From Diphasiastrum complanatum (Eukaryota; Streptophyta; Lycopodiopsida; Lycopodiales; Lycopodiaceae): a DNA stretch of 64,000 bases. The DNA is taken from positions 23,384,026 through 23,448,025 of the forward strand of contig CM055095.1 in assembly GCA_029204225.1 (NCBI GenBank), given 5' to 3'. A program made the position numbers and the translations under genes. This document shows positions 42,224 to 57,009 of the stretch, piece by piece. Under the pieces are notes generated by a model. That model had not been told where the DNA came from. It ran no database searches and saw only the letters and a list, made by a program, of their open reading frames with translations. Each line of letters begins with the position of its first letter. The first letter of the stretch is position 1.

Positions 42224-43959
42224 GCATCCTCCGCAAGAGTCTAAAGGTAGAATCTTAAGATTTGAAGACAATTATTACCAAGAGTCATGTCCCCATGGGA
42301 AAACATTTTTGAGAATTAAAGACTACACATAACATCCAAAGGCCTACCATGAACATGAAAGGTCTTTCCGTTAAGCACATGAAATGCATCAACTCAAAAA
42401 TTTGGATGGAATATTTGTCATTATGTAAAAATCAAGATTTTAATGACTCAAGAAAATACACTTAGAGCCTAAAGTCAATCCCATCAATATCCCAGAACGA
42501 TATTTTAACAAACTTAAGCATGATACTTAAATATCAAAAAGCTCATTCCAAAGAATACATTGTACATTGAAATCTATGAACAATATTATCATCATGATCA
42601 TCCCAACAGGTCGAGCATATATCGAATACTAAAAGGCTCTTGGAAATCATAAATTTGAATCATTACTCTAGGATGATGGGGATTATAAATATATATATTT
42701 TAAATTTGACCTTTGAACTGAAATCTTCATGACAACTTAGAGCATTTTTCAATGACAATATGAACATGGCTCATATCATAAATCCACATAGATATTGCCC
42801 AATACTAAGGTTCTAGGATCTAGCTATTGTAGAAACTATAGCTTTTATAATACTACTATCAAACTTGCACATTCAAGATCTGACTATAGTAGCAGCTAAC
42901 AAGGGATTCAGGGTTAAGGCTTATGTGTATATCAAAATCAATAATGAGTGGATGTTATTAACCAGCTACACCTTATTGTTACAAAGTGTTGTCCTTACCA
43001 TGTAGATGTGTTCTTCGATAACTCCATTCAGACAAGTTGTTTGTATATCGAGTTAATGTATTTTGAGTTCAACTGTAGCAACATACGATAAGAGAGCTCG
43101 GATCGAAGAATACTTGACCACTAGACTGAAAGTCTCATTGTAGTCAATATTCGGGATCTGAGAAAATCTTCAATGAGATTGTTGCCGATAGGTAGTTTGA
43201 CTAATGACCATGTCTGGTTCTTGATTAGAGAGGAATACTCTTGATCTATTGCCTCTCTCTAGAGATCAGAGTCTGGTTGGCCAAGTGCATCCTCGATTGT
43301 AGTCGATTCCTGAATTAAAAGACAGGCCTTCCCATTAGTATACCTTGTGGGCTGTGTGCACACTCAGTTTGATCTTCTTGGAGGTGGTTTGGATTTTTTG
43401 TCACTGAGTAAGAACTTCTTCTTCTTCTTATTCAATGTCGAATAGTTGTTTGACTATCGGCACATTTGAGCCAGAGGCTCAAATTGTCATGACGGTGGCA
43501 TTTGGTGTCAAATGTTGACATGGGACTTTACCCTTACCTTTTAAGTCAATGAATTGATCCTCGACAAAGACAGTCTCCTTGCTGAATAAAATCTGCTGGG
43601 CATCAGGGATGCTTTTCATAATACTATTGAATGATATAAGTTATCGTCGAACCTCTTGAAATGCATAGACGACTTTATACTCGACAAGGGTGAAACACAC
43701 CTCCCGAGCTAGGAACGAATCAATTTGGCACAACATTGTCTATAACACCCTGCCTAGGCCATCTGAGAAAATCCATCATTGAGAGCATGCCATATTGTGA
43801 AATCTATTTGACGATGCTTTGAAGATGATTGTAAGTCTAATTTCTTTTTGCAATGCATTACAATTTGAATATTGGTTTGCTCTTTTATGCTGAGCATGTG
43901 TATCATTTTTTTAAAATGACTGTTATTGTTGTTTTCAAACATTAAAAGCTACAATCCAA
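42224..43959 (+). repeat. 41-kb unit, copy R: first block
   Basis: Direct copy of 1,397-3,512 without the MITE-like insertion (empty site near 43,230). No gene supported. Confidence 0.85.
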
Positions 43960-44526
43960 ATGGCCGTTGAAGCTCTTGAGAAAAAAGAGGACCCTTCTTT
44001 TAATAAATCTGTGAGATCATTATCTTCTCCTACGAGCTTGGCTTCCTCTAGTCCAAAAGACACCCAAACACCTGATTCCACTACTGGAATATGCCTAATG
44101 TCCACTCCAAAGATAAAAAGAAGTGCTTTGGAAACAACTCAAGATGTCTCCTCCCCTCCAAAATCAAGAGGCTTTAAATCCATGACTCCCAGGGGCTTAC
44201 ATCCCATCAACATGAAGAAACCCCAGCCCCTGCCCTAGGCTTCTAACTTAAATCTACCCGGGGCAAGAACCAATCTTGAGCCAGCCAGTAGGGATGTTGC
44301 AAAAATGCGTGCTCTTATTCATGAAGCCAAAAAAATTCTAGCCACCACTTTCATTCATGATATTGAACAATGTGAGAGGCCTCTCATTGACCCAGCCACT
44401 GGTGACAGGCCCATGGAGGTTAGGGAGCCCAATTCTTCCCATGTAAATAATTTTAAAATAAAATCTAAGGACCACACACAAGCTATTGTTACTCCCTTTA
44501 TTGTCCTTGTTGACCTTGCTGACTAG
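43960..44526 (+). pseudogene. Unidentified ORF, one in-frame stop
   Basis: 189 codons in one frame, interrupted by a single TAG at codon 93 (44,236-44,238). The first half is Ser/Pro/Lys/Thr-rich ('ASSSPKDTQTPDSTTG', 'TPKIKRSALETTQDVSSPPK'). The second half has 'DVAKMRALIHEAKKILATT' and 'HDIEQCERPLIDPATGDRP', which looks like folded protein. Start context ccaaATGGCC. The L copy is shifted and truncated. Not recognised; either a TE accessory gene or a captured host gene. The stop could be read-through or decay. Confidence 0.4.
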
Positions 44527-44803
44527 AGTGGCAGATTTTGATATTCAGTGTATAGATACTTACAATTTTTTTGTTTTGAACGAAATTCATAGCTTGCAAG
44601 CCAGAAAGGAAGTCTCTATTGAGTATCCTCATGTACAATCTTTTAGACAAGTTAGTGCTATAGTATTTGTCGTGCTGACTATTGAGGAATCCAGGCTCCA
44701 TGCCTGGGACCATAATATCCGCGGGTGTGAGTCTATCACTCTCATCCTCTTGTGGGAAGTAAGAATCAAAGACACGTTTGGTTTCGGGCTCCATAAACTT
44801 CAA
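44498..44803 (-). CDS. Hypothetical ORF, 101 aa
   Basis: Minus-strand ORF overlapping the tail of the previous one by 29 bp: MKFMEPETKRVFDSYFPQE, 'DESDRLTPADIMVPGMEPG', 'NLSKRLYMRILNRDF'. Plausible composition, no recognised domain. Present only in unit R. Could be a transposon fragment. Confidence 0.3.
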   Translation of the reverse strand: MKFMEPETKRVFDSYFPQEDESDRLTPADIMVPGMEPGFLNSQHDKYYSTNLSKRLYMRILNRDFLSGLQAMNFVQNKKIVSIYTLNIKICHSSQQGQQGQ

Positions 44804-45469
44804 CCCTAACTACCCATTGTTGATTAGAAAAGGAAATTATGGGCATTTAGATTATTATAAGACGGGAATCCCAAATATGTAGTTTGCAACCCATTTATTG
44901 CTTACTTGAGATCTTCCAATCTCATTTGTGGAGATCTTTAACCTCTAACCCCAGCCATTCGGTCACCCATCGTTCATGATCTAGTGATGTTGTACGCATT
45001 TCTACCTTGCTTGTCTATCACTGCTCGGAGTGTGCCTTATCACATTTTAGCCCTACGGTGCTTAATTGAGGATACATCTCTTAGCTTTGGGGAAGTATTC
45101 TCAAAGCCTATGCAAATGGTTCAGATGAAGATTAGGCGGCTATTCAGAACCTAACCCTATTTTATCTCACTCGTTAAGTGAATCTCAACTTATTTATGAG
45201 TCATGCTTGTACGTCTCATAGGTATATCAAAAGCCAGAGCTTACACGCATGATGTCTTGTCCATTTCAGAGTTCCGTAGGCTATTTGAAAATTGCCTGTT
45301 GACCGTTAGGAATTTGCCTTGCCGATTGCCATTAAAAGTGCCTGTGATCATGAAAGGCCTTATTTTCAACTGCATACTCAATGGAGCTTGAGCTGTAATT
45401 GTGATATAGACCGACTTCCGTTAGCATTTCCTTAGATTGCCAGTCCATTTGGGGATCTTTTTATAATCC
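44804..45469. other. Unassigned sequence unique to R
   Basis: No convincing gene. A 62-codon plus frame (45,203-45,391; 'EFRRLFENCLLTVRNLPCRL') is weak. The whole of 44,383-45,717 is missing from unit L. Confidence 0.45.
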
Positions 45470-46560
45470 TTGAATGATCAATTCAAACTAGTATCAAATG
45501 TTTTGTATCTACCTAGGTTCTCTACAAATCTATTATCAGCAAATAGAATCACCGATTTAGGTCATAAGGTAGAGTTCGAGTCTGATCAATCCCAAATTAT
45601 TGATAGGACAAGTAAGGTCCTTACACTCAGTAAGAGGCATGGATACTTATATAGAATGGCACATTGTTATTTTGATAATAGTCAAGCCTTGAAAACCTCT
45701 ATTTTTGTTTATAAAGCATTACTATGGAATCATTTATTAGGACACTTGAATCATACATATGTTTCATACATTTCTAAACAATCACTAGCACTTGATCTCA
45801 ACTATTCATCCAACAAAGTTGACCTCCCTATCTATCATAGCTACATCCTTGGAAAGCAGTCTAGGATTCCCTTCAGATCGAGTCATAGGCATGCAACAAA
45901 AGATTGCTAGATGTTGTTCACTCAGATAAATGTGATCCAATGCAAACTTTGTTGTTGCTTGATGCAAAGTACTTTATTACCTTCATTGACGAATATTTGA
46001 GAAGAACAACTGCTTATTTCATTAAGCAGAAATCGGAGGCTTTCAGAATATTTCAACAATTCAAATAGCATGCAGAAAATCAAACTAGTAAAAGAATCGA
46101 CAAACTCAATCTTCTCAGTGGTTATTCAGATGCAAGTTGGGCAGGAGATGTACACACTCATAAATCCACTTTCAGATTTACATTCTTCCACAACAATGGT
46201 CCTATTTCATGGAACAGTCACAAGCAAACTTTGATAGCTCTATCTTCCACTGAATCAGAGTATATCGCAGCCTCTCAAGCTACAAAGGAAGTAGTTTGGC
46301 TGAGAAACTTACTTTCAGATACTAGTCTGAATCAATATGCACCAACAACACTATTTTGTGATAATCAAAGTGCCACTACTTTTTATTAGCCAATCCTAGA
46401 TTTCATTCTAGGAGTAAGCACATCAAAATTAACTATCACTATATTAGAAGCAAAGTTCCGGACAAAGAGGTTGACTTGCAGTAATATTGAACGCAAGATA
46501 TGACAGCAAATTTTTTCAATTAAGCTTGGATGCACACACAAAATTTTGTGTAGAACTAAG
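45470..46560 (+). pseudogene. Ty1/copia polyprotein: GAG-pre-integrase, partial integrase, RNase H
   Basis: Reads 'LPRFSTNLLSANRITDLGH', 'LLGHLNHTYVSYISKQ', 'YHSYILGKQSRIPF', integrase start 'FITFIDEYLRRTTAYFI', then at about 46,100 jumps to 'LLSGYSDASWAGDVHTHK', 'GPISWNSHKQTLIALSSTE', 'SEYIAASQATKEVVWLRNL', 'LFCDNQSATT' and a frameshifted tail to the LTR. RNase H motifs are well kept; the integrase D-D-E core and the whole RT are deleted. The same internal junction is in unit L at 4,318. Confidence 0.9.
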
Positions 46561-46592
46561 TTTGAAGGTTAAAGCATTCATGGACTCAGACT

Positions 46593-46960
46593 AAGAGGGA
46601 GTGTTAGATTATTCTCCTAATTATTCTACTAACCGAACAATCAATCTTTAATCTTCATCCATTCTATTATCCAGTTCTATAGTTTTATGCATGTTTCTAC
46701 AGAGTCTGCAAAATTATTTGGGTATCGCTCACAAGTGGCTTTGACAATCTTTATCGGACATCATCCGACATATCGACATCCCTAACAAAAGTCGAAGACT
46801 TCAGCCACTTCAGCCATGTGGAATGAAAGACAATTAATGTTCCACTTGAATTGAAGCTATAGACTTGCCCTAACTGATTTTCAAGCAAATTTTTGGGAAG
46901 TCCTGACTAGATGGATGCCAACTCAGTATATTAATCTTGCTGGTATAGTACGACATATAC
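46593..46960 (+). mobile_element. Copia polypurine tract and truncated 3' LTR
   Basis: AAGAGGGAG (46,593-46,601) is followed by TGTTAGATTATTCTCC, the LTR start at 46,602, correctly placed behind the RNase H end. The LTR carries 'cggacatcatccgacatatcg'. Its end is unclear because a Ty3/gypsy primer-binding site begins at 46,968. Confidence 0.7.
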
Positions 46961-46967
46961 TAATTTT

Positions 46968-47560
46968 TGGTGCCGTTGTCGGGGATAGCATAGGAAAGTT
47001 ATAAGAAAACTGACACATCCATCTCCATTTCTAGTGTATGTCAGATAGAGAATCCCGATTAGAACAATATTGTAAGCTTAGAGAGGGATTTTTACGAAGA
47101 CAGAGTGAGAGTGCGAGTCAAAGAAATCTCAACGAGATCACTGCCCAGTTACTTGAACTCCTAATTAGCTTCGGTATGGAGGGTCCTGCTGCACGTTTCA
47201 CTTCTATTTCAAAAATTAAGTACGATTATTTTAAAGGGACTACTTCAGATGATGCAAATAGCTCTCTCTAGAAAGTCATTTTTCGCTCTCTAGAATTTAT
47301 TGATTCCCAGGCTTCCTTTAATCATGCCTAGATCGTGTGAGGTGATTGCACATCAATTTGAGCTCTTTGGACTTCGCTAGAACCGATCAAAGATTTTCAG
47401 CCATAGGAACTTTGCATCGGCTAGATTCTGGTCACAGTGGCGCCAGGAGCAGCAGTGGCGCCGCTGGCGCTGCTGGTGCCGGGGACAATGCTGGCGCTAG
47501 TGGCGGCAAAAGTAAAGCTTGTAAAGGTACCTTTACAACATCCACCCCACCTTTATAAAA
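46968..47560 (+). pseudogene. Ty3/gypsy PBS and gag-like start
   Basis: TGGTGCCGTTGTCGGGGA (46,968-46,985) differs in two bases from TGGCGCCGTTGCCGGGGA, the primer-binding site of many plant gypsy elements of the Athila/Tat type. The following ORF (47,038-47,271) reads MSDRESRLEQYCKLREGFL, 'SASQRNLNEITAQLLELLI', a plausible gag N-terminus. A further frame (47,346-47,558) crosses a GC-rich Gly/Ala segment. No later gypsy domains follow, so this is a truncated element. Confidence 0.65.
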
Positions 47561-47831
47561 TCTGATGTCCTCATCAAATGTCAGATTAAAGTAAAGGTGT
47601 CTCCCATATAAAATTAACTATACATTTAAGCTACTTGGCACAATACTCAATTTACTGGCCACTTTTTATTAACATTGTAGCTGGCTCACCACAAGTCGGA
47701 GGCACAGCTCTTTGTATAAAAAAGAAATTACATAACTTGAAAATATCACTTTGTCTGGGAAGAATGTAGATTTTATATCGCTTATGTAAAACCCAAGAAC
47801 CTTATTAACTGGTGATAGACATAGTTTGACT
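47561..47831. other. Unassigned sequence
   Basis: Between the gypsy start and the minus-strand copia RT. A minus frame (47,669-47,923) reads 'LCLSPVNKVLGFYISDIKS' but is not assignable with confidence; it may continue the copia RT. Confidence 0.4.
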
Positions 47832-48245
47832 TCAATCCCATTTTTTTGGAGATAATGTCGGTGAAGATAGATGTACGGCTTCATGTTCCAAGAAAGCATG
47901 TGAGTTAATGAAATCACCACCACAAGCTATGACAAAATCAAGTGTTTCATCATAGTCAATCCCCTTGAATTGAGCATATCCCTTGGCAACTAGTCTTGTT
48001 TTATAATTGTTCACACTACCATCTTGATTAAGCTTGATCTTAAAGACCCATTTGCAAATAGTAACATTTTGTATCTTTGATGGAGGATCAATAATTTTAC
48101 AAGTATCTCAAACAATGCATCATATACTCACTTTCATTGCATCAAATCACTCTTTTGTTGCTACAGTTTCATTCACACTTGAAGGAACATCATCAAACTT
48201 AAGGTAGTAATAAGGGCAATAAACATTAAACAATCATCAACTTGT
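47832..48245 (-). pseudogene. Ty1/copia RT N-terminal fragment (R copy)
   Basis: Same fragment as 4,393-4,740, reading '[19 protein letters not shown]', '[19 protein letters not shown]', then '[12 protein letters not shown]'. Slightly better preserved than in L (DYDET rather than DNDET). In minus orientation it follows the LTR and PBS after only about 50 bp of leader, so gag, protease and integrase have been lost. Confidence 0.8.
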
Positions 48246-48292
48246 AATTGTTTCTCTCTTCCTTGTATTTGAGCCTTAATGGTTGCATTTGG

Positions 48293-48811
48293 GCTCTGAT
48301 ACCATGTTAAAATCAGAGGTTATGAATGTCATTTGGATATTGAAACATTGAAAAAGCATCAAAGGTTTCACTTATATCTAATAGATAGAAAACTAGCACA
48401 CAATTCAACCTATTTTGCATCTAATTGGCAAGAGCTTTTGAACACCACAATAGAGCTAGAAATAATTGATCTTCACATCATGTCACACACGTGGAAAGTA
48501 TAGTACTTTGTTCAGATTCTATTCATTAGACACAAAAAATATCGCAGTTATCATTCATCAATTCCTCATTAAAGAGGAAACTTGCCAAAATCACCATCTC
48601 TTGATAATCTCTCAAAGTATGTACAAACTGAGCTCTCAATCCATATCAAATAATCTTGGATATGAGATTAGGTAGAGTGCCATTAGGGTAGACTCTAAAC
48701 TTCTGACTATCAAAGCCTTAGATCATGCATAATTACCCTCTTGGTAGCTGGAGTCAACTGTCTTACAAAAGTAGGTGGCCGACCTCATCAAATATCCCAA
48801 TCATCTAGGAA
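48293..48811 (-). mobile_element. Copia LTR and tRNA-iMet primer-binding site
   Basis: The minus strand reads ...CTGATTTTAACA followed directly by TGGTATCAGAGC (48,304-48,293), a perfect iMet primer-binding site. The LTR therefore ends at 48,305 and extends to higher coordinates; its outer edge is not defined but probably lies before the tandem A-rich repeat at 48,812. Unit L lost this junction. Confidence 0.75.
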
Positions 48812-49014
48812 CATCATGATATAATTCACTTTAGAAAAATATTTATTTAGCTAATTCCATTTTATTATAAACATGCAAAAAAAAAAAAAAACCTCATGAT
48901 AATATAATTCACTTTAGAAAAAATATATATATAACCTCATCATAATATAATTCACTTTAGAAATATTTTTATTTAACTAATTTTATGTCATTATCAACAT
49001 GCAAAAAAAAAAAA
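48812..49014. repeat. Tandem A-rich repeat (R copy)
   Basis: Same array as 5,163-5,372, with A tracts of 15 and 13 bases. Non-coding. Confidence 0.8.
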
Positions 49015-49016
49015 AT

Positions 49017-49385
49017 TGTGTGGATAATCCACGCAGAAGATATCTATGCGTGGATATCTTTAACATCCGGTCCGGTCCTGTGAAGTTGTTCTACAAACTG
49101 AAATCTGCATGGATAATCCACACATGGATTATCCATGTGAAACCTACCTTCCAGCACCGCCAAGCTTCCCTCGCAAACAGTTGCCGGAATTTTCAAAATT
49201 CAATTTGGCATGGATAATCCACGGGCATAAACTTTTTGGTGCCATGTCAGAAAAACACCGGTGGACTGGCCAGAGGCATGTTCAAAAACTCTTTGGCATG
49301 GATAATCCACGAGTGGATGTTCCACGCAAACAAAATTTCGGACAATCGACTAAGTGTCGAGTGTCGCGTAGATAGTCTACGTGGA
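49017..49385. repeat. GTGGATAATCCAC palindrome array (R copy)
   Basis: Copy of 5,373-5,745. Several palindromes have decayed by CG to CA/TG changes ('gcatggataatccacacatgg' for L 'acgtggataatccacatgtgg'), consistent with methylation-driven transitions. No ORF supported. Confidence 0.7.
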
Positions 49386-49399
49386 TAAACACAAAGTTT

Positions 49400-50225
49400 T
49401 CTGGTTGTGACATCCTCTAAACAGGGGTTTCGATGGTGTGCAAATACAAGAGACAATTGGGGATGAGTCAACTATCCCTAATGTATAGAAAATAATAGAT
49501 AGACACATAGCATACATATTAAAAAATAGACACTTTTACAAATTTGTTGATGCCCAATGTGGGCTCTCCTTTATTGGAATAAATAGCTTATACATGTTAT
49601 TCTCAGAAGCTACCTCACATTCTCAAAAAAATTAAACATGGTAGAAAATCTACGATTATATTTAGATCTAGATTCAAATGAGTGTCGAGATGATGCATAT
49701 CAAATGATTTAGAGTTAAATGTGTTAATTAAAATACCCAAACCTTGTGGCTATGTCATATTTCAGAATCACAATTCTAACAATGAATCCATGTCAAATTT
49801 GTTTCCATTTAACATAGAGCATACCTAATATCATTCTATTTCAATCTTGTTAGAGTTAAATGCGTTACTTAAATTACCTAAACCTTGTGGTTATGTCTTA
49901 TTTCATAATGTCACCTCCCTATGTACTGCGTGTAGGGTTTTCCTATCAAGAAAAGTTATAACCTTGTCTTTAATGGGAGAAAAGTAAGGGCTACCACCTT
50001 CTTAGAATTGGGAATTTTAATTACTATTAAACTAGAATCGAAGGCTAGCCTCATAGAATGATAGCCATTCAAAAGTCACATATTGAAAATGAAGAGCTAT
50101 AATAAACCAAAACAAAACAATAGATATGCTAGTTATACACATATCACAATGGTTTTTCTTACTCTACAAAATTTTGGCACTGTTAATTCATATATGTTCT
50201 AGTATTTATCGCTCATTGAGTAAGG
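49400..50225 (+). repeat. Repeat block A, R copy
   Basis: Direct copy of 5,762-6,566 with scattered substitutions and a 15-bp insertion ('catattaaaaaatagac'). Confidence 0.8.
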
Positions 50226-51011
50226 AGATGAAAATTGTTTAAGATATGATAACTTAAGTGAGTGTGAATATGCTCACAAATGATAATTGGGAGTTGGATT
50301 GGAAACCCTCTATTAACTATGAAGGTATGGTTTGGTTGATAGAACGTGTATGGGATCGCTAGTTAGAATAGAGTTTGAGACATGTACAGCCATCCTCGTA
50401 GTAGCACGATATTGGAAGTGCTACACTCTGTTAAGTTATTCCCTCCCCTATGTTGATCTTATGATGAGGAAAAAGCCTAACAATGAAACATAACTAATAC
50501 ATAACACATAAGTCAAGATCCTACAAATTAAAGTAGCATGATTAAATCAAGATCCTACAAATTAGAGTAGCATGAACTAGTAAGCATGAAACATAAATCA
50601 GGATACTACGAATTAGGGTAGCATGAACTAGTAACCATGAAACATAAACAAATGGCATCATAATTACATGCACATACACACACACACACCCACACCCTAA
50701 ACCCTAAACCTCAAACACACAAGAAGAGAAAACAAAAAGAGAACATAGCAGAGTGCTAATCAAAACATCCGAACCATACGATTATATCTTATTCCAGAAT
50801 ATTACCACATGCTCCATCCCTGCGGCGTTTGGGCTTTCTTGTAAAACTTATCACCCAACAAGAAACATTTGAACCACGCTTTTAATGGAAGAAAACAAGG
50901 GCTCCACACCTACCTAGAATTGGGAGTGTTGGTTACCTTTAACTCTTTCATGATCTCTCTCTCTCTCTCTCTCTCCCTATCCCTCGCTCTTTATTTCTAA
51001 GCATGAAACAT
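50226..51011 (+). repeat. R copy of the 6,567-7,409 region
   Basis: Contains the 50-bp tandem motif, CCCTAAACCCTAAA (50,695-50,708) and a short (TC)n tract (50,955-50,975). Ends at 'gcatgaaacata', where it jumps to the equivalent of L 11,710, so the second tandem unit and the CACTA element are missing from R. Confidence 0.8.
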
Positions 51012-53260
<2,249 letters not shown>

Positions 53261-53272
53261 ATAGAGCTAGGA

Positions 53273-53569
53273 ATGAATCAATTGGTCACAACATTGTCTA
53301 GAACATCCCGCCCAGGCCATCAGTTGAAAGACATAGACCTTGGGAGACGACAACTAGCAAACAAGGTGCCTCGGTCCCCTGAGCACTATGAGAAAACTAT
53401 TCAAGCACTCATTTTGATCAATGCAAAAAACATTCAGGCTGTGAATTGCTACATGCTACCTATCTTTGGCATATGCCAATGCATCACTAAACTTAGATCC
53501 ATATATGACGAACTACCTTATGGATGGAAGCACCCAGACCAGAAAGAGCCCGAGGAACTACCACCTTGA
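53273..53569 (+). pseudogene. Repeated ORF 'LSRTSRPGHQLKDIDLGRR', best copy
   Basis: 98 residues without a stop: MNQLVTTLSRTSRPGHQL, 'LANKVPRSPEHYEKTIQAL', 'NIQAVNCYMLPIFGICQ', 'SIYDELPYGWKHPDQKEPE'. Copies in L (13,830) and on the minus strand at 57,628-57,897 are damaged. Not recognised. Flanked by the (TC)n/C block. It may be a fragment of a TE protein. Confidence 0.4.
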
Positions 53570-53757
53570 TCTTTGAATACCACAGACTTGAATTCCATAC
53601 TTATGTAGATCTCCTATTACTTCCCCTAACTCACCGGCTAGCAAACGTATGTGTGGCGCTGCCTCAACCTCCACAAGTCCTCCTACCAACCGACAACGCA
53701 CCGCACCATCATGTCCTGCATCTGCATCTTTTGCTTCCGCTGCCACATCCATTGTAT

Positions 53758-54555
<798 letters not shown>

Positions 54556-55290
54556 AAGTTAATGCCCTTTGCTTTAATAGTTGAATTTGTATAAGAGGGA
54601 TAAGAATGAAAGGGCTTTGGCTATGAAACATTAGATCACCAACAAGGTAGGGAGCTTGTTTCATGTGAAAAACTTGAGACTTTGCCAGATCAATGCACGA
54701 TAGAATGGATACATGAGACACATCAAAAACGATAGGAAGGACACCATATAAAAAATACAAAATGAGATTTCACAAGTGGGTGCATGAAGGTAATATTCTA
54801 TGATGAATGAGTGAATTAATTTGTTCTAGTACATTCAAACACATTGATTTTGTTCTAGTGTATATGCATGTACTATTTATTTATTTTAAACTGTATGATA
54901 TGTGCTTCCCATAAAATAGTATTGAGTGTGTATTGTCATATTGGCATATGCTTGACATCAACATATTGAATGGATTGCACTTGATATTGGATAATGGAAA
55001 CTCTTCACACACAAAGCGAAAGTAGTGCATGAGACTAGAATCCAATTGTGGAAATCCCAATTGTGTAGGTACTATTGAGTGTTTATGACATGGTAACGTG
55101 TATCTTACACTTTAAGACTCTACCACACAAAAAAATAGGTAACGTGTATCTTACACTTTAAGACTCTACCACACAAAATCATCAAAAATTACTATAAACT
55201 TATTAGAACCGATCAATCACTTACAAATGGTTACAAATAGTTGAAATAACTTCTTGAAGAAATAGCAAAGCAATTGAATTAGACTCGATT
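54556..55290 (+). repeat. Post-C region, R copy
   Basis: Counterpart of 15,010-15,680 with a damaged LYKRDKNERALAM frame (54,590-54,780). It contains a local tandem duplication of about 50 bp ('taacgtgtatcttacacttt' at about 55,093 and 55,140) absent from L. Confidence 0.7.
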
Positions 55291-57000
55291 TTTATACAAC
55301 AAATATTTCAATCAAAAAACACCATAACATTTTTTGCTCATATAGTTGACACCACAATTAAGTGCTTTCTATTTGATAAATGTGAACAAGCATGTCTGCT
55401 TACAATCATTTATCTTGATGTTGTGTTGACATCTTACACCTAAAATATATTATATTTCATCTCATACTAATGTCAAGTTACCTATAAATGATCAAAAACA
55501 ATCTGGAAATTCTTTAAAAAATTTGATTTAACAATATCAATGATTTGTATAGAACTATATTTGAACTAGATAACCTTCTAATGTTTGATGATTATATTGA
55601 TTCTTTTTCTAATGCATAAGCCAACATCAGTGACATATATAATGCTTAGACATGTGACACTTATGTTAAGTTCTTTCTCTAAATACAAAAAATGACCACA
55701 TAATTATATAAAAAGCTTGATCAAAATTTGAGATTTAAAAGAAGTTGCAATATGCATTAAATTTTAACTGAAAAAGTTTAAGAGTAGTTCTCACAAGCAG
55801 TATAATTCTATCTCAGGAACATACCTACAACTTTGAAGTACTTGAAGATGGTTATAAAAAATGTTAATCATGCAAGTGGATACTTTAAGAGGCATAGAAT
55901 TAAAGATTGTAGTAATCAAGGCAATAGCACTATCCAAGTATGGTGATAAAATGGTGTGATATGATAAAGATATGCTTAGACAAGGAGGTAATATGCCTTG
56001 AATCTTTAGAACCAAATTTGTTAGAAATTATTTTGATAGGAGATGGTCTCGCCAAAAATGCCCTATCAAGGGAAGGGCCCTCACTACCCCTACATGAGAA
56101 CATGGATCACAATCATGAGGTCCTCTCTATAGTCCTTGATTTCCCAAACTCCCAAAAGTCTAGCTACAAGAAGAATCATATCAATATCTAATGGTGTCAA
56201 TCTTAAGGTTTTCTTTGTTGATCAAACTTCACATAAATTATTTACTCTTGGTACAAGCATATTGTACAAGTCCTTAACAACCCCCCCCCCCCCCCCCCCC
56301 CCCCCCCCGCTCCCCCCCCCACCCACCCACCCAAAGAGGTTGTACATGAAGATATATTTTCTCTAACTCAATGTACTTGTCTAACTATCTCAAGGGCTAA
56401 ATCTGATATTCAAATATTCTCATGTGTGGTGTTGAAGATCATGAATTCAATGGATAGTCATCTCTTAATCAATAGTACTTGGCGATAAGAAAAGAGGGTG
56501 ACATTCTTTGGACATGTCTAGCTTAATTGTGGTTAAATTGATATTATCAATAAACAAAGAAAGTGGTTTAGTTGGATGCAAACATGGTCAGAATGTCAAA
56601 TGTTGTTATTTTATTTAGTATATTCTAATTTCACTAATTTCATTCATCCCATAAATCATTTTTTTTCCTTATATATGTTAATTAGATCAATTGGAAAATG
56701 TCACTAGGGAGGGACAAGAATTTAAAGTCAAACTATGTCATATGAATATTAAGATGATTATACTGTCAACATTTTTCTATCAATGGGGTAGATAGAGAAT
56801 TGTTTTTTATTGATACAAGAGTTAGTTTAGATGATTGTACAGATTTTCATCATGCCCGAACAAGGGCTTTGTACCACTACTCTTTCTCCAACCGATAAAT
56901 CCCTCATCATCTTGACTACTTACAATATAGATAATAATTTTTTTTTTCATATTAATGGACATATCAGATCTTTTTACAGAGCTTGATACTCAAGATCCAT
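55291..57000. other. R-specific AT-rich region with poly-C tract
   Basis: Present only in R (L has a clean join at about 15,677). A decayed zinc-knuckle-like frame near 55,860-55,910 ('ASGYFKRHRIKDC') and the copia fragment that follows suggest a degenerate retroelement. A run of 28 C residues at 56,281-56,308 is followed by further C-rich repeats to about 56,332. No intact gene. Confidence 0.5.
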
Positions 57001-57009
57001 TCCTTAGAT

